From: a virus
IMG/VR virus record: IMGVR_UViG_3300010392_002350
Span: 1 to 34,717 of that record
Length of the DNA stretch: 34,717 bases
Direction: 5' to 3' (one strand)
The position numbers and the translations under genes were made by a program. Shown piece by piece: positions 8,275 to 16,691 of this stretch. Under the pieces are notes generated by a model. That model saw only the letters and a list, made by a program, of their open reading frames with translations, searched no databases and was not told where the DNA came from. Every line of letters starts with the position of its first letter. The stretch's first letter is position 1.

Positions 8275-8812
8275 TGATTTAATGACTTGGATTGAGCAAA
8301 ACGGTCCAATCAAGAATGAAGAAGAATATCTTGCTCTTAAGCAGTTGATTAAAGATTATGAATCTAACACACAATCAGTTCTGATGAAATATATCAATGA
8401 TGGCATTAGTGTAGATGCAGATGAATTAGAAGGTGAATTAGACTATCCAAGCGACCCTGAGCAGTATGAGAAGTTAAAACAAGAAATTCTCATGTGTGCA
8501 GAAGGATATACTTGGGAGCAAATTGAATTTATCAAAGAACGTGCTAAACAACGCAAAGACTTTATTGTATCTCAAGACCCCAACAAAAAAGCATGTGAAG
8601 CATTTTGGGATGATAATGTCATACCAGATGTTAATTTTGAACAGGCAGACGAATATGGTCCGTATTCTAAATATCGTGCACCAGATAGTCCGCAAAGGTT
8701 TAAAATCAACCGTTTAACAGACTACGGAAAAAGTGGAAAAACCAAGCTAAAAGTATTGAAGTATAAAACTATTGGACTCGTAAGAAAGTGCATGAAATGG
8801 CTAAAAAGGTAA
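8267..8812 (+). CDS. Hypothetical protein, 181 aa
   Basis: Not recognised. Largely helical and acidic in the first two thirds (many Glu/Asp/Lys), then a basic end (KTKLKVLKYKTIGLVRKCMKWLKR). The ATG at 8267 is chosen because GGAGG sits five bases upstream; a TTG at 8255 lies on the wrong side of that site. Overlaps the preceding gene by 8 bases. The charged helical composition and position between an early block and recA would fit a replication or recombination accessory, but this is only context. Confidence 0.68.
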   Translation: MNNDLMTWIEQNGPIKNEEEYLALKQLIKDYESNTQSVLMKYINDGISVDADELEGELDYPSDPEQYEKLKQEILMCAEGYTWEQIEFIKERAKQRKDFIVSQDPNKKACEAFWDDNVIPDVNFEQADEYGPYSKYRAPDSPQRFKINRLTDYGKSGKTKLKVLKYKTIGLVRKCMKWLKR

Positions 8813-9219
8813 CATCCAGAATTAGCGGTAAGGAAATAACGCAAGCTCAGTATATTACTGAGCTTGTTTGCTCTCGTAGGTACAAAAAAAAGGAAGGGGT
8901 TGATGCCAAGACTGGATTCTGGGCTACCAACCACTATTGGGGCAAAGAATATAAAACACAAATCACTAAAGCACATGCTTTGTTAAGAATGTATGACTTT
9001 AGTGTTATCGTGCAGGTCTTAGATAAAGAATCATGGATGTTTTCTCTGCACAACAAAAGTCTCAGCCAGAAACTCTTAGATGCTCAATCTCAGCAGGATA
9101 AGAAAAACGAGGCACTGAAAGACAAAAAGATAGAAGTGGTAAAAACAGATAACTATCGCAGTCGCCAGTTCTCAAACAAAAAAGGCGGTCTGTTGAATAA
9201 ATTGAAGGAAATGGAATAA
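8797..9219 (+). CDS. Hypothetical basic protein, 140 aa
   Basis: Not recognised. Strongly basic, with a central aromatic segment (FWATNHYWGKEYKTQI) and a lysine-rich C-terminal helix. ATG at 8797 is preferred over GTG at 8788 because AAGAAAG lies eight bases before it. The gene ends TAATG, sharing one base with the recA-like gene, so the two are likely co-translated. A nucleic-acid-binding role is possible from composition only. Confidence 0.66.
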   Translation: MAKKVTSRISGKEITQAQYITELVCSRRYKKKEGVDAKTGFWATNHYWGKEYKTQITKAHALLRMYDFSVIVQVLDKESWMFSLHNKSLSQKLLDAQSQQDKKNEALKDKKIEVVKTDNYRSRQFSNKKGGLLNKLKEME

Positions 9220-10325
9220 TGGCTGTAGCAGAATATAAAGAGGGTTTAGATAAAGTTAAAAAAGACATTCTGAAAAAGTATAACTATCAGATGAAGCCGA
9301 TTTCTTGTTTGGCAGAAGAAGATAAGAAAGTACTTTCGATTAGTCCTATGTTTGACTTACAGTTGAGCGGCGGAATCCCAGAAGGTTCTAATGTTTTACT
9401 ATCTGGACCACCGAAATGCGGTAAAAGTACACTGGCGTTACAGATAGCACTTGGAGCACAAGAGCTTGATGGGCGACCAGTTTTTTACTTTGACGTAGAA
9501 GGTAGATTTAAGAAGATGAATCTACATACAGTACACGGATTAGATGGTAGCCAGATTGAGCATATCCGTTCTGAGGAAGGTAAACTACTTTCAGGGGAAG
9601 ACCATCTTAACATGGCATGGGATATTATTCAAAATCTACCACGATGTGTTGTCATCATCGACTCTACTTCTCAGATTTGCTCTGCTGGGGAATTGGCAGA
9701 CGACATCAAAGGCGGTATTCGTGCTTCTGGTCCCCAACTGATGAGTGCTTTTACTCGTAAGCTGGCAACTGCAGTTTCAGTTAACAATTCTATTGTTGTT
9801 ATGATTCAACATATTATTGCAGACACTGGCAGAAGTATGAAAACGAAAGCAGTTTCTGGAGGTAATAAAATCCAGTATCAGGGTGATGTTAACTTAGAAT
9901 GTTCTCACTTCCAAGACTGGCTCAATGGTGAAAAATTAATTGGTAAGATTAGTCACTGGAAAGTCGTTACATCAGCAATGGGCGGGCCTACAGGCTCTTT
10001 TCCTGCCTACATCAGATATGGATATGGTTTAGATAAGACTAATGAAATTCTTGAGCTGGCACAGGATATGGGGCTACTCTCTAAAGCTGGGTCATGGATT
10101 ACGCTGACTAGCCTGATTGATATGGTTGGTATCGACAAGGAATTAACAGCTTATGCTGTTGAGAATGACATTGATATCGAAAAGGTTATGACAGACAAGA
10201 AAACAAAGGAAGCGTTGCAAAAACTATTTAAGTTTCAAGGTGCTGCAAAAACCCGCGATTTCTTAGAGGCTCACCCATATATGTTAAAAGCAATGAATGA
10301 AAAAATTAAGGAAATTCTTCAATGA
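9219..10325 (+). CDS. RecA/UvsX-like recombinase
   Basis: A 368-residue strand-exchange ATPase of the RecA superfamily. Walker A is G63-T71 (GPPKCGKST), Walker B ends at D148 (VVIIDS), and the region following (MSAFTRKLATAVSVNNSIVVMIQH) matches the RecA core, including the strand that ends in a Q. The N-terminal 40 residues are helical and the C-terminal region after about 300 is a separate helical tail. It would form filaments on single-stranded DNA for recombination-dependent replication and repair. It is followed by a PD-(D/E)XK nuclease (4-base overlap) and an unknown helical protein, then helicase and primase. Confidence 0.93.
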   Translation: MAVAEYKEGLDKVKKDILKKYNYQMKPISCLAEEDKKVLSISPMFDLQLSGGIPEGSNVLLSGPPKCGKSTLALQIALGAQELDGRPVFYFDVEGRFKKMNLHTVHGLDGSQIEHIRSEEGKLLSGEDHLNMAWDIIQNLPRCVVIIDSTSQICSAGELADDIKGGIRASGPQLMSAFTRKLATAVSVNNSIVVMIQHIIADTGRSMKTKAVSGGNKIQYQGDVNLECSHFQDWLNGEKLIGKISHWKVVTSAMGGPTGSFPAYIRYGYGLDKTNEILELAQDMGLLSKAGSWITLTSLIDMVGIDKELTAYAVENDIDIEKVMTDKKTKEALQKLFKFQGAAKTRDFLEAHPYMLKAMNEKIKEILQ

Positions 10326-10738
10326 AATTCAAAGGTTTTGATGGTCGGGAATACTCGTTTGAACTAAAATATAGTAAAGTCCGTCCAAAAAGACGATGCT
10401 CTAAGGAACATAAGCGTGCTAGAGTAATTCTGAATGAAATGTTTCCATCTAGCATTATAGTTGAAGAGCTGCCACTTAAGGGCAGCAAGACGCCAAAAAA
10501 TAGTACTCTTGCTGCCGACTTTTATATCCCATCACACAACCTCATTGTCGAGGTTCACGGGCAGCAACATTATGAGTATACACCACATTTTCATACAACA
10601 AAATATGAATTTGTTCGTTCACAAATGCGTGATAGAGTCAAGTCAGAATGGTGTGAGCTAAATAATATCACATTGGTTGTTTTGAAATATTCAGATAAAG
10701 ATGAAGATTGGAGAGTGGCAATTGAGTCAACAAAATAG
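10322..10738 (+). CDS. PD-(D/E)XK-type endonuclease next to recA
   Basis: A 138-residue protein with the compact nuclease motif D66 (AADFYIP) and E77-x-H79 (IVEVHGQQHYEY), i.e. an ExH variant of the PD-(D/E)XK core as in Vsr/DUF559-like enzymes. The N-terminal half is basic (RPKRRCSKEHKRAR). It overlaps recA by four bases. The context suggests a recombination or repair nuclease; a homing-type or nicking function cannot be excluded because the Vsr-like fold is also used by mobile nucleases. Substrate not determined by sequence. Confidence 0.78.
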   Translation: MKFKGFDGREYSFELKYSKVRPKRRCSKEHKRARVILNEMFPSSIIVEELPLKGSKTPKNSTLAADFYIPSHNLIVEVHGQQHYEYTPHFHTTKYEFVRSQMRDRVKSEWCELNNITLVVLKYSDKDEDWRVAIESTK

Positions 10739-11201
10739 TGCAGATAAGACTACTCAACTAAAAAACAAATTGGATGAATTATTAGATAGTGTCGCTTTAG
10801 GGGATGCTAAGAAATTCATTAACAACAATACAAAGAAAATTCTAGAACTAACACCTTCTCAAATGAAGACTATGCATCCAGAAGATTTGTTTGAGGCTGC
10901 ATATCTCTTGAGACAATATGCTGTTAAATTGAATCTAGATTTTAATAGGTACAGTGTTATTGTAGACTGGTGTAGTGCAGAAATTGACGGTCAGGTTATT
11001 GAAGCTGATTTGGCTGACATTTATCAATACGAATTAAAAGTGGCTACTGTGGTAAAGCAAAACAGTTACGCCAAACAGGTTAATACAATACGAAAATACA
11101 ATTCAGCTTATCGTGAGCAGTTGAGGAATATCTCTAAGGATGTCACAAACATGGCTAACACATTAGAGAATTACGCTCGATGGAGGAAATATAATGGATA
11201 G
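10722..11201 (+). CDS. Hypothetical helical protein, 159 aa (TTG start), between recA and helicase
   Basis: Predicted to be almost entirely alpha-helical (LKNKLDELLDSV, EAAYLLRQYAVKLN, NIRKYN-like Lys/Arg/Asn-rich helices). The TTG at 10722 has GGAGAG six bases upstream and is preferred to the ATG at 10701, whose upstream region lacks such a site; TTG-AGT starts are also used for the PhoH gene. Position between a RecA-like recombinase, a nuclease and the replicative helicase, plus size and helicity, recalls recombination mediators such as T4 UvsY or helicase loaders, but I see no diagnostic motif. Overlaps the nuclease gene by 17 bases. Confidence 0.68.
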   Translation: MSQQNSADKTTQLKNKLDELLDSVALGDAKKFINNNTKKILELTPSQMKTMHPEDLFEAAYLLRQYAVKLNLDFNRYSVIVDWCSAEIDGQVIEADLADIYQYELKVATVVKQNSYAKQVNTIRKYNSAYREQLRNISKDVTNMANTLENYARWRKYNG

Positions 11202-11787
11202 AGCAGGCTTAAATGAATTAGTCGGACAGGCTTTGATGAATATAGCTCAGTACGACAAAAACGGTCAATTACATGAAGATGTAAGACAGGTTGCTTATGC
11301 AATGTTCTTAATTACAAATGACGAAGAATGGCTCGATACTTTTGGTATAGCATTAGAAGACTGTCTCACAGAAGAAGAGCATGAGCCAGAGTCAAAACCA
11401 GATTCTGAGTATATTGAGCCGAAGAAAAAAGAAGGGTTCGGCGGACCAATCATTCTTGGACAAAACCAAGATACCGTAGACCCATTTAATATCCCGACAA
11501 CAATAGAACCATTACTGCCACCGCCCGGACATAAGAGGGTCAACAAGTTTAAGGATTATGGTACTGTAGTAGAAAAAGATGATGCTTTGATTGATAGTAA
11601 GATTAAACGTCCTACTTATAGACCAAATAGGCGTGCTCGTGCAGACAGCTACATGAAACAAATGAGATGCACACAATGTAACAGGGAAGATGAAGTAGAT
11701 AGTAGAACTATCTTTAAGGGCAGCTACCAATATGAGCACGGGTATCACTGTCCAAAATGTATGAGGAATTTAGTAAGTAGGAGGTAG
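11194..11787 (+). CDS. Protein with C-terminal zinc ribbon, upstream of helicase, 197 aa
   Basis: An N-terminal helical domain (to about residue 60), a proline-rich, probably disordered middle (IPTTIEPLLPPPGHKR), and a C-terminal zinc ribbon with RCTQCNRE and YHCPKCMRN, 25-30 residues apart. Function unknown. It ends three bases before the DnaB-type helicase gene, and a gene here in many phages encodes a helicase-loading or primosome accessory; that is inference from position. Good GGAGG site upstream of the ATG; overlap with the upstream gene is 8 bases. Confidence 0.72.
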   Translation: MDRAGLNELVGQALMNIAQYDKNGQLHEDVRQVAYAMFLITNDEEWLDTFGIALEDCLTEEEHEPESKPDSEYIEPKKKEGFGGPIILGQNQDTVDPFNIPTTIEPLLPPPGHKRVNKFKDYGTVVEKDDALIDSKIKRPTYRPNRRARADSYMKQMRCTQCNREDEVDSRTIFKGSYQYEHGYHCPKCMRNLVSRR

Positions 11788-11790
11788 CGT

Positions 11791-13200
11791 ATGCAGGATT
11801 TAGCAACAGAACGGGCATTACTTTGTGGATTAGTACAAAATGGGAAAGAGGCATATGTTGATATTCAAGATGTGATTGGGCCTAATTCTTTTACAGAAAC
11901 TCAGAATGCTATTATTTTTAGTTGCTTAGCAACGATGTATGAAGGCAGTTATTCATACGACCTTCCATCATTTTTAAGTGCTGCCGGTTCTCTTGGACAT
12001 AGTGAAGCCATGAAAGAGCCAAAGCAATTAGAATACTTAAAAAGTCTGACCCAGATGAAGGTCGGACTGGACAACGTAAGAAAACATGCTGTCAAACTTT
12101 CAAAGATTGCAGTGATTAATCAGTTGCAAGAAGCATCACGTCAAACATACCGCGACCTTTCTAATCTTAATGGTAATGAATCACTGGAACATATCTTAGC
12201 AGAGGCCGAAAAATCCATCTTTGGCGTTACTATGGATATGCAGACACAGGATGGTAATGGTGTAGAATTTCTTGGCGAAGGTATTCTAGATTATGTCCAA
12301 TGGTTGAGAGACAATAAATGTGATTTTATCGGTGTTCCCTCGCCATATGCAACTTGGAATACTGTTACCGGGGGAGGCTTTAGACGCGGAAAGGTATCAT
12401 TATTCGGTGCCAGACCAAAAGTTGGTAAAACGACAGTCGGTAAGGATATTGGACTCTATGTATCAGACAAGGGTATTCCTGTTTTGTATCTAGATACTGA
12501 GATGGACAGCAAAGACCTTAAGAACAAAGTTTTATCCTGCCTTACAGACATTCCTACCAAAGAAATTGAGACTGGCCAATTCGACAATGTTGAATGGAAA
12601 GTAAACAAGGTTATCGCTGCTGGAGAATATTTTTCAAATTCTAAGTTTGCATATCGTAATATTGCTGGCTATGCATTTGATGATATCATGTCTATCGTTC
12701 GCAGGTGGATTTTTCAACATGTTGGATTTGATGAGAATGGTAATACGAATGACTGTTTAATCATTTACGATTACTTCAAACTACAAGAAGCTGACAAGTT
12801 AAAAGAGATGCAAGAGACTCAGGCTCTTGGTTTTCAAGTAGCCGATATGACAAACTTTGCTATTCAATATGATGTTCCGTTTGCTGCTTTCGTGCAGTTA
12901 AACAGAAGTGCGGAAGATATTGCACAATCAGACAGACTGCTGTGGCTTTGTGCCTCATTTACGAAAATCAGCCGTAAGACAAATGAGGAAATTCTTGAGG
13001 ATGGTCCATCCAATGGTAATATCAAATTCACTCCACTCGAAGCCCGCTTTGGTCCAGCAATGAGAGATGATGACTATATCAATATTCATGTTAATTATGA
13101 GACATCGTCAGTAAGAGAATTAGGACCGAAGAGTTCTATTGAGCGGGAGTATGAAGATGGAAAAATTGGCGACGAAGAAGACGAAGACTTCGAAGATTGA
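11791..13200 (+). CDS. DnaB-type replicative DNA helicase
   Basis: A 469-residue hexameric RecA-fold helicase of the DnaB family. The N-terminal domain (residues 1 to about 150) starts like DnaB proteins (DLATERALLCGLVQNG). Walker A is at 206-214 (GARPKVGKT), Walker B near CLIIYDYFKLQ, and the sensor region AAFVQLNRSAED follows. The C-terminus is an acidic tail (EDGKIGDEEDEDFED) whose last 44 bases also encode the primase N-terminus in another frame. It unwinds the fork ahead of the phage polymerase. Strong AGGAGG site upstream. Confidence 0.93.
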   Translation: MQDLATERALLCGLVQNGKEAYVDIQDVIGPNSFTETQNAIIFSCLATMYEGSYSYDLPSFLSAAGSLGHSEAMKEPKQLEYLKSLTQMKVGLDNVRKHAVKLSKIAVINQLQEASRQTYRDLSNLNGNESLEHILAEAEKSIFGVTMDMQTQDGNGVEFLGEGILDYVQWLRDNKCDFIGVPSPYATWNTVTGGGFRRGKVSLFGARPKVGKTTVGKDIGLYVSDKGIPVLYLDTEMDSKDLKNKVLSCLTDIPTKEIETGQFDNVEWKVNKVIAAGEYFSNSKFAYRNIAGYAFDDIMSIVRRWIFQHVGFDENGNTNDCLIIYDYFKLQEADKLKEMQETQALGFQVADMTNFAIQYDVPFAAFVQLNRSAEDIAQSDRLLWLCASFTKISRKTNEEILEDGPSNGNIKFTPLEARFGPAMRDDDYINIHVNYETSSVRELGPKSSIEREYEDGKIGDEEDEDFED

Positions 13201-14281
13201 TTTAGTAGATTTAACTGAAAAACTTGTAGATAATCTGGAAATTGTCATGAATGCACTTGGCATTCCAGACTATAATAATTATGGCAGGCGAATCACTTTT
13301 CCTTGCCCAATCCACTGTGGTGACAACCCAGAAGGATGCTGTATTTTTACTGACGGTGAAGAAAAAGTCGGTAACTGGGTATGTTGGACTAACAACTGTC
13401 ATGAATGTAATGACAGCCTGTTAGAGTTTATCAGACTCAATTTAAGCAACGGAAAAGAAGCTACATTCAGTGAAGCTATTTCTTGGTCTCTAAAAGTGTT
13501 ATCTTGCGACATAGAGACATTAGCAGATGTTAAATCAAATGATTTCATCAAACTAAATCGTAAAATGGCCACAAAGACCGTTGAACTGAAGGGGACACAC
13601 AGTCGGGAACATATCAGAAAATATCTTGACATTCCTGCACAGTATTATCTTGAAAAAGAAAACGGCTTTCTTCCACAAACTCTAGATAGATATGACGTAG
13701 GGCTATGTCGTGTCCCAAGAAACAAGATGTATCTCCGCGTTGTTAGTCCAGTATATGACGATAATTACCGCTTTGTTGGCTGCTGTGGTCGCACTACACA
13801 GCCAGAATGTCCTAAGTGTGGATATTATCATTATGAGAATAGAAAGTGCCCAGAGAACAACCTAGAGCGTCTATGGGGCCAAAAATGGCTGAATAGTACC
13901 GGCGAATTTGCTGGTAATACATTCTACAACTCTTGGTTTGCTGTTCCACATGTTATTCGTAACGGTGTAGCAATTCTCGTAGAGGGATGTGGAGATATCT
14001 GGAGGTTGGAAGAGGCAGATATCAAAATTGGTCTTGGTATGTTTACAACTAGGACCAGTGAAGGACAGGATATCATACTCAAACGGCTCCCAATTTCCAA
14101 TCTAATTATTGCTACTGATGGCGACGATGCTGGAAAAGAAGGTAGAGATATTTTAATCAATAAATATGAAAGATACTGCAATATTTATCCGGTTGAGTTA
14201 AGCGGCGATATTGCTGATATGGATGTTGAAGAGACAAAAGACACGTTTTATCCAATTTTAAACAGGCTAGGAGTAAAATGA
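13157..14281 (+). CDS. DnaG-type DNA primase
   Basis: A 374-residue primase. An N-terminal zinc-binding domain has C50/H53 (FPCPIHCGDN) and cysteines 76, 81 and 84 (WVCWTNNCHEC). The TOPRIM domain has E276 (VEGCGD) and D321/D323 (ATDGDDAGKEG), the acidic residues that hold catalytic metals. A second cysteine set (CPKCGYYH, RKCPEN) sits in the middle, between the two domains. The start is taken at ATG 13157, seven bases after GGGAG; ATG 13151 and TTG 13139 are poorer. It overlaps the helicase gene by 44 bases, so the two are co-translated primosome partners. Confidence 0.9.
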   Translation: MEKLATKKTKTSKIDLVDLTEKLVDNLEIVMNALGIPDYNNYGRRITFPCPIHCGDNPEGCCIFTDGEEKVGNWVCWTNNCHECNDSLLEFIRLNLSNGKEATFSEAISWSLKVLSCDIETLADVKSNDFIKLNRKMATKTVELKGTHSREHIRKYLDIPAQYYLEKENGFLPQTLDRYDVGLCRVPRNKMYLRVVSPVYDDNYRFVGCCGRTTQPECPKCGYYHYENRKCPENNLERLWGQKWLNSTGEFAGNTFYNSWFAVPHVIRNGVAILVEGCGDIWRLEEADIKIGLGMFTTRTSEGQDIILKRLPISNLIIATDGDDAGKEGRDILINKYERYCNIYPVELSGDIADMDVEETKDTFYPILNRLGVK

Positions 14282-15099
14282 AAAGAGTATTATTAATTGG
14301 TGGATGTAAGCAATCTGGAAAATCCAGTGCTGCAAATTTCATCACAGGATATCAACTAAAGGCCCATGACGTTATCGAGAAGTTCAGTATTGACGACGAT
14401 GGAAGCCTTTGGGTCAATTCCTTCATTCAGGATGAGGAAGGTAATGTTGTTGAAGGCATGGGTGAGCTAGACTTAGCAAGACGTGATTCTGAGTTTGTAT
14501 GGTACGCACAACAAAAAATCTTACCTTACTGTAAAATCAATAACATTGCCGACCCCCTGAAGGAGTCAGTACATACCTTATTTGGAGTTCCTATCGCTAA
14601 GTTGTACGGTAGCGACCAAGATAAGAATGAAGACTCTGGCGTTCCTTGGAAAAATGTGGCTAAGTTCCGTAAAGGGGCTGCTGTTAAGAAGCTGCAAGCA
14701 GAAGGAAAGATGGATAGAAATTTAACTATCCGAGAACTTTTGATTGAATACGGGGATGCATGTCGTACATTTGACGTCAACTGTTTTGTGCGTCCATGTA
14801 TTACTGATATTGTCAATTTTGATGAGCCTTTAACAATCGTTCCAGACTGTAGATTCATTAATGAAATTGAGGCTTTTCAAGAGGCGGCAAAAGCAGGTGA
14901 GTTTGAATTGAAAATGATGTATTTCACTAAAAAGGTTTATGAAGAAGAGCACGAGAGTGAGCAGCTACACAACCGATGTGATATTGACAGTCTTTTTGAC
15001 GCAATTATTGACAATAGTGAAATGACCGTTTCTGAAAAGAACCAGAAAGTACTTAGCTGTCTACTTGATTGGGGATGGGTAAAAGCGGATATGGGGTAA
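14278..15099 (+). CDS. Deoxynucleoside monophosphate kinase-like P-loop protein
   Basis: A 273-residue protein with an N-terminal P-loop (GGCKQSGKSS, K15) and the layout of phage dNMP kinases (T4 gp1 type): an insert after the P-loop, a DPLKESVHTLFGV segment, and RELLIEYGDACRTFD followed by VPDCRFINEIEAF. The family phosphorylates dNMPs to dNDPs, complementing the reductase and MazG genes in nucleotide supply. Start overlaps the primase stop by four bases (ATGA) after TAGGAG. Confidence 0.85.
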   Translation: MKRVLLIGGCKQSGKSSAANFITGYQLKAHDVIEKFSIDDDGSLWVNSFIQDEEGNVVEGMGELDLARRDSEFVWYAQQKILPYCKINNIADPLKESVHTLFGVPIAKLYGSDQDKNEDSGVPWKNVAKFRKGAAVKKLQAEGKMDRNLTIRELLIEYGDACRTFDVNCFVRPCITDIVNFDEPLTIVPDCRFINEIEAFQEAAKAGEFELKMMYFTKKVYEEEHESEQLHNRCDIDSLFDAIIDNSEMTVSEKNQKVLSCLLDWGWVKADMG

Positions 15100-15101
15100 T
15101 A

Positions 15102-16274
15102 ATGAGTTTAGTTACATACTTTCGGTCTAGTTCCCTCGGAGCAATTGATTTTTGTGAGCATAAGTATTTTGGGGAGTATATCCTTGGATTACACAAGCAT
15201 GATTTCTTCGAGGTTAACGAGAGTGTAAAAACTACCGTAGGCACCATTGTTCATAAGACCCTTGAGTGTTTGGCACAAATTAGTGTTGCCAACGCCAAGG
15301 GGCTTAATTTTATAGTGGATGACCATCTTGGTAGAATCACATTCAATCCGAAAAAGTTGATGACTCCAGTTACATTAACTGATGAAGAAGTCGAGTATAT
15401 CAACAAGACGAGAAAAAGCAAGTCTAGATACCTTAATCAGAACTCTTGTAAGATTTCCAGTGGCCATGTTAGGCATGGTGTGGAATTAGTTGACTCAATT
15501 GTCATGAAGAGCTATGATTATTACTCTGCATTGATTGAGCAGGATTGGAAGCCTGTCCATCTTAAAGATATATTCAACTATGTCTATATGGTACTTGACT
15601 ACTCCGTTGGAAAAAGCGGACCAATTTATGACCCGCGTGTTAGAAATGTGGTTGATGTAGAACCATTCTTCGATTTTGAAATAAAAGAAGATTGGGCAAA
15701 ATATAATTACATGTACAAAGGTGAAGAATTAAGTGGATACCTTTCTTTAAAAGGGACTATCGACTTAGTTACAGAGCTAGACCATGAGACTGTAGAAATT
15801 ATTGATTACAAGACTGGTGAGCGAAAAGCGTGGAATGAGCCTGATGAGCCTGTTAAAACACCAGAAAAGCTCGCAACAGATACACAGTTGTTGTTATACA
15901 ATCTTGCAGTCAGAAAGATGTATCCACAATACAAAAACGTTATTTGTACTATCATCTTCATTAGAGATGGCGGGCCATTCTCTATTCCAATGAACGACAC
16001 AACTGATATCGAGTTAATCCAAGAAAGAATCAAGAATAGATTCGATTATGTTAGACAGATGGACCAGCCACAACTACTTGACGTAAATCAAGATAGTTTT
16101 AAGTGTAAATACATGTGTGACTTATATAAAAATAAGTTTCCAAAAAATCAGTCAATGAATTGTTGTCAGTATTTGAAAAAGTACATTGAGAAGTTTGGTA
16201 CACAAAAGGCGATTGACGTATTTACTCCAGAAGACCACCATATTGATGTTTATAAAGCACCGGGAGAAACATAA
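15102..16274 (+). CDS. RecB/Cas4-like PD-(D/E)XK nuclease with candidate Fe-S cysteines
   Basis: A 390-residue nuclease with RecB-family motifs: H51 (GTIVHKTLE), D221 (LKGTIDLV), D235-x-K237 (IIDYKTG) and a QxxxY-like TQLLLYNLA. One N-terminal cysteine (C18, IDFCEHKYF) and C-terminal cysteines C335, C339 and C354/C355 are arranged as in Cas4/AddB-type iron-sulfur nucleases. Such phage enzymes are usually single-strand exonucleases in replication or recombination. The start at ATG 15102, three bases after the upstream stop, is chosen over an ATG at 15069 inside the kinase gene. No cas1/cas2 or repeats nearby. Confidence 0.85.
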   Translation: MSLVTYFRSSSLGAIDFCEHKYFGEYILGLHKHDFFEVNESVKTTVGTIVHKTLECLAQISVANAKGLNFIVDDHLGRITFNPKKLMTPVTLTDEEVEYINKTRKSKSRYLNQNSCKISSGHVRHGVELVDSIVMKSYDYYSALIEQDWKPVHLKDIFNYVYMVLDYSVGKSGPIYDPRVRNVVDVEPFFDFEIKEDWAKYNYMYKGEELSGYLSLKGTIDLVTELDHETVEIIDYKTGERKAWNEPDEPVKTPEKLATDTQLLLYNLAVRKMYPQYKNVICTIIFIRDGGPFSIPMNDTTDIELIQERIKNRFDYVRQMDQPQLLDVNQDSFKCKYMCDLYKNKFPKNQSMNCCQYLKKYIEKFGTQKAIDVFTPEDHHIDVYKAPGET

Positions 16275-16690
16275 TGTACGCGTATGAATTAAGTGTTTAT
16301 ACAGAACTATTTGATTTTGATAATAGCCATGTATTAGGTAAGTTCTATTATTTAGGACCGGACGAAATGCTGCATCCATTAGGTGATGCAATCAAAAAAT
16401 ATATGCAACCGCCTGTGTGCGGCATGTTAGTGTACACAGAAACCAGTAATGTAAAGCCATTTTTTAATGAGCGTCCAGTAATGTCTGTTGGATTAGCACA
16501 ATATGGCACTGCAGAATTAGAGCTTAATTTTGATGCAGAAGCAGGAAATGATTTATTTTTCGATAGAGAGACGTCATTATTAACATTAGACCGTCATCCT
16601 GCAAACGTGCAGGCAATTGGCAGAGTAATTGAAAAACTGGATGGCAATACATACAAAATCGAAATCAATATGGATAAAATCTGGAGATAA
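16274..16690 (+). CDS. Hypothetical protein, 138 aa, before polymerase gene
   Basis: Not recognised. Mixed alpha/beta, mildly acidic; contains FYYLGPDEML and a C-terminal beta-rich part (TYKIEINMDKIWR). TAATG overlap of one base with the nuclease gene and one base from the start of the polymerase gene, so it lies within the replication operon. No metal-binding or nucleotide-binding motif can be seen. Confidence 0.7.
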   Translation: MYAYELSVYTELFDFDNSHVLGKFYYLGPDEMLHPLGDAIKKYMQPPVCGMLVYTETSNVKPFFNERPVMSVGLAQYGTAELELNFDAEAGNDLFFDRETSLLTLDRHPANVQAIGRVIEKLDGNTYKIEINMDKIWR

Positions 16691-16691
16691 A

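Noticed and set aside
15102-16274. Cas4 of a phage-borne CRISPR system
   Set aside because: No cas1, cas2, effector genes or repeats are present; the similarity is to the wider RecB/Cas4 nuclease fold.
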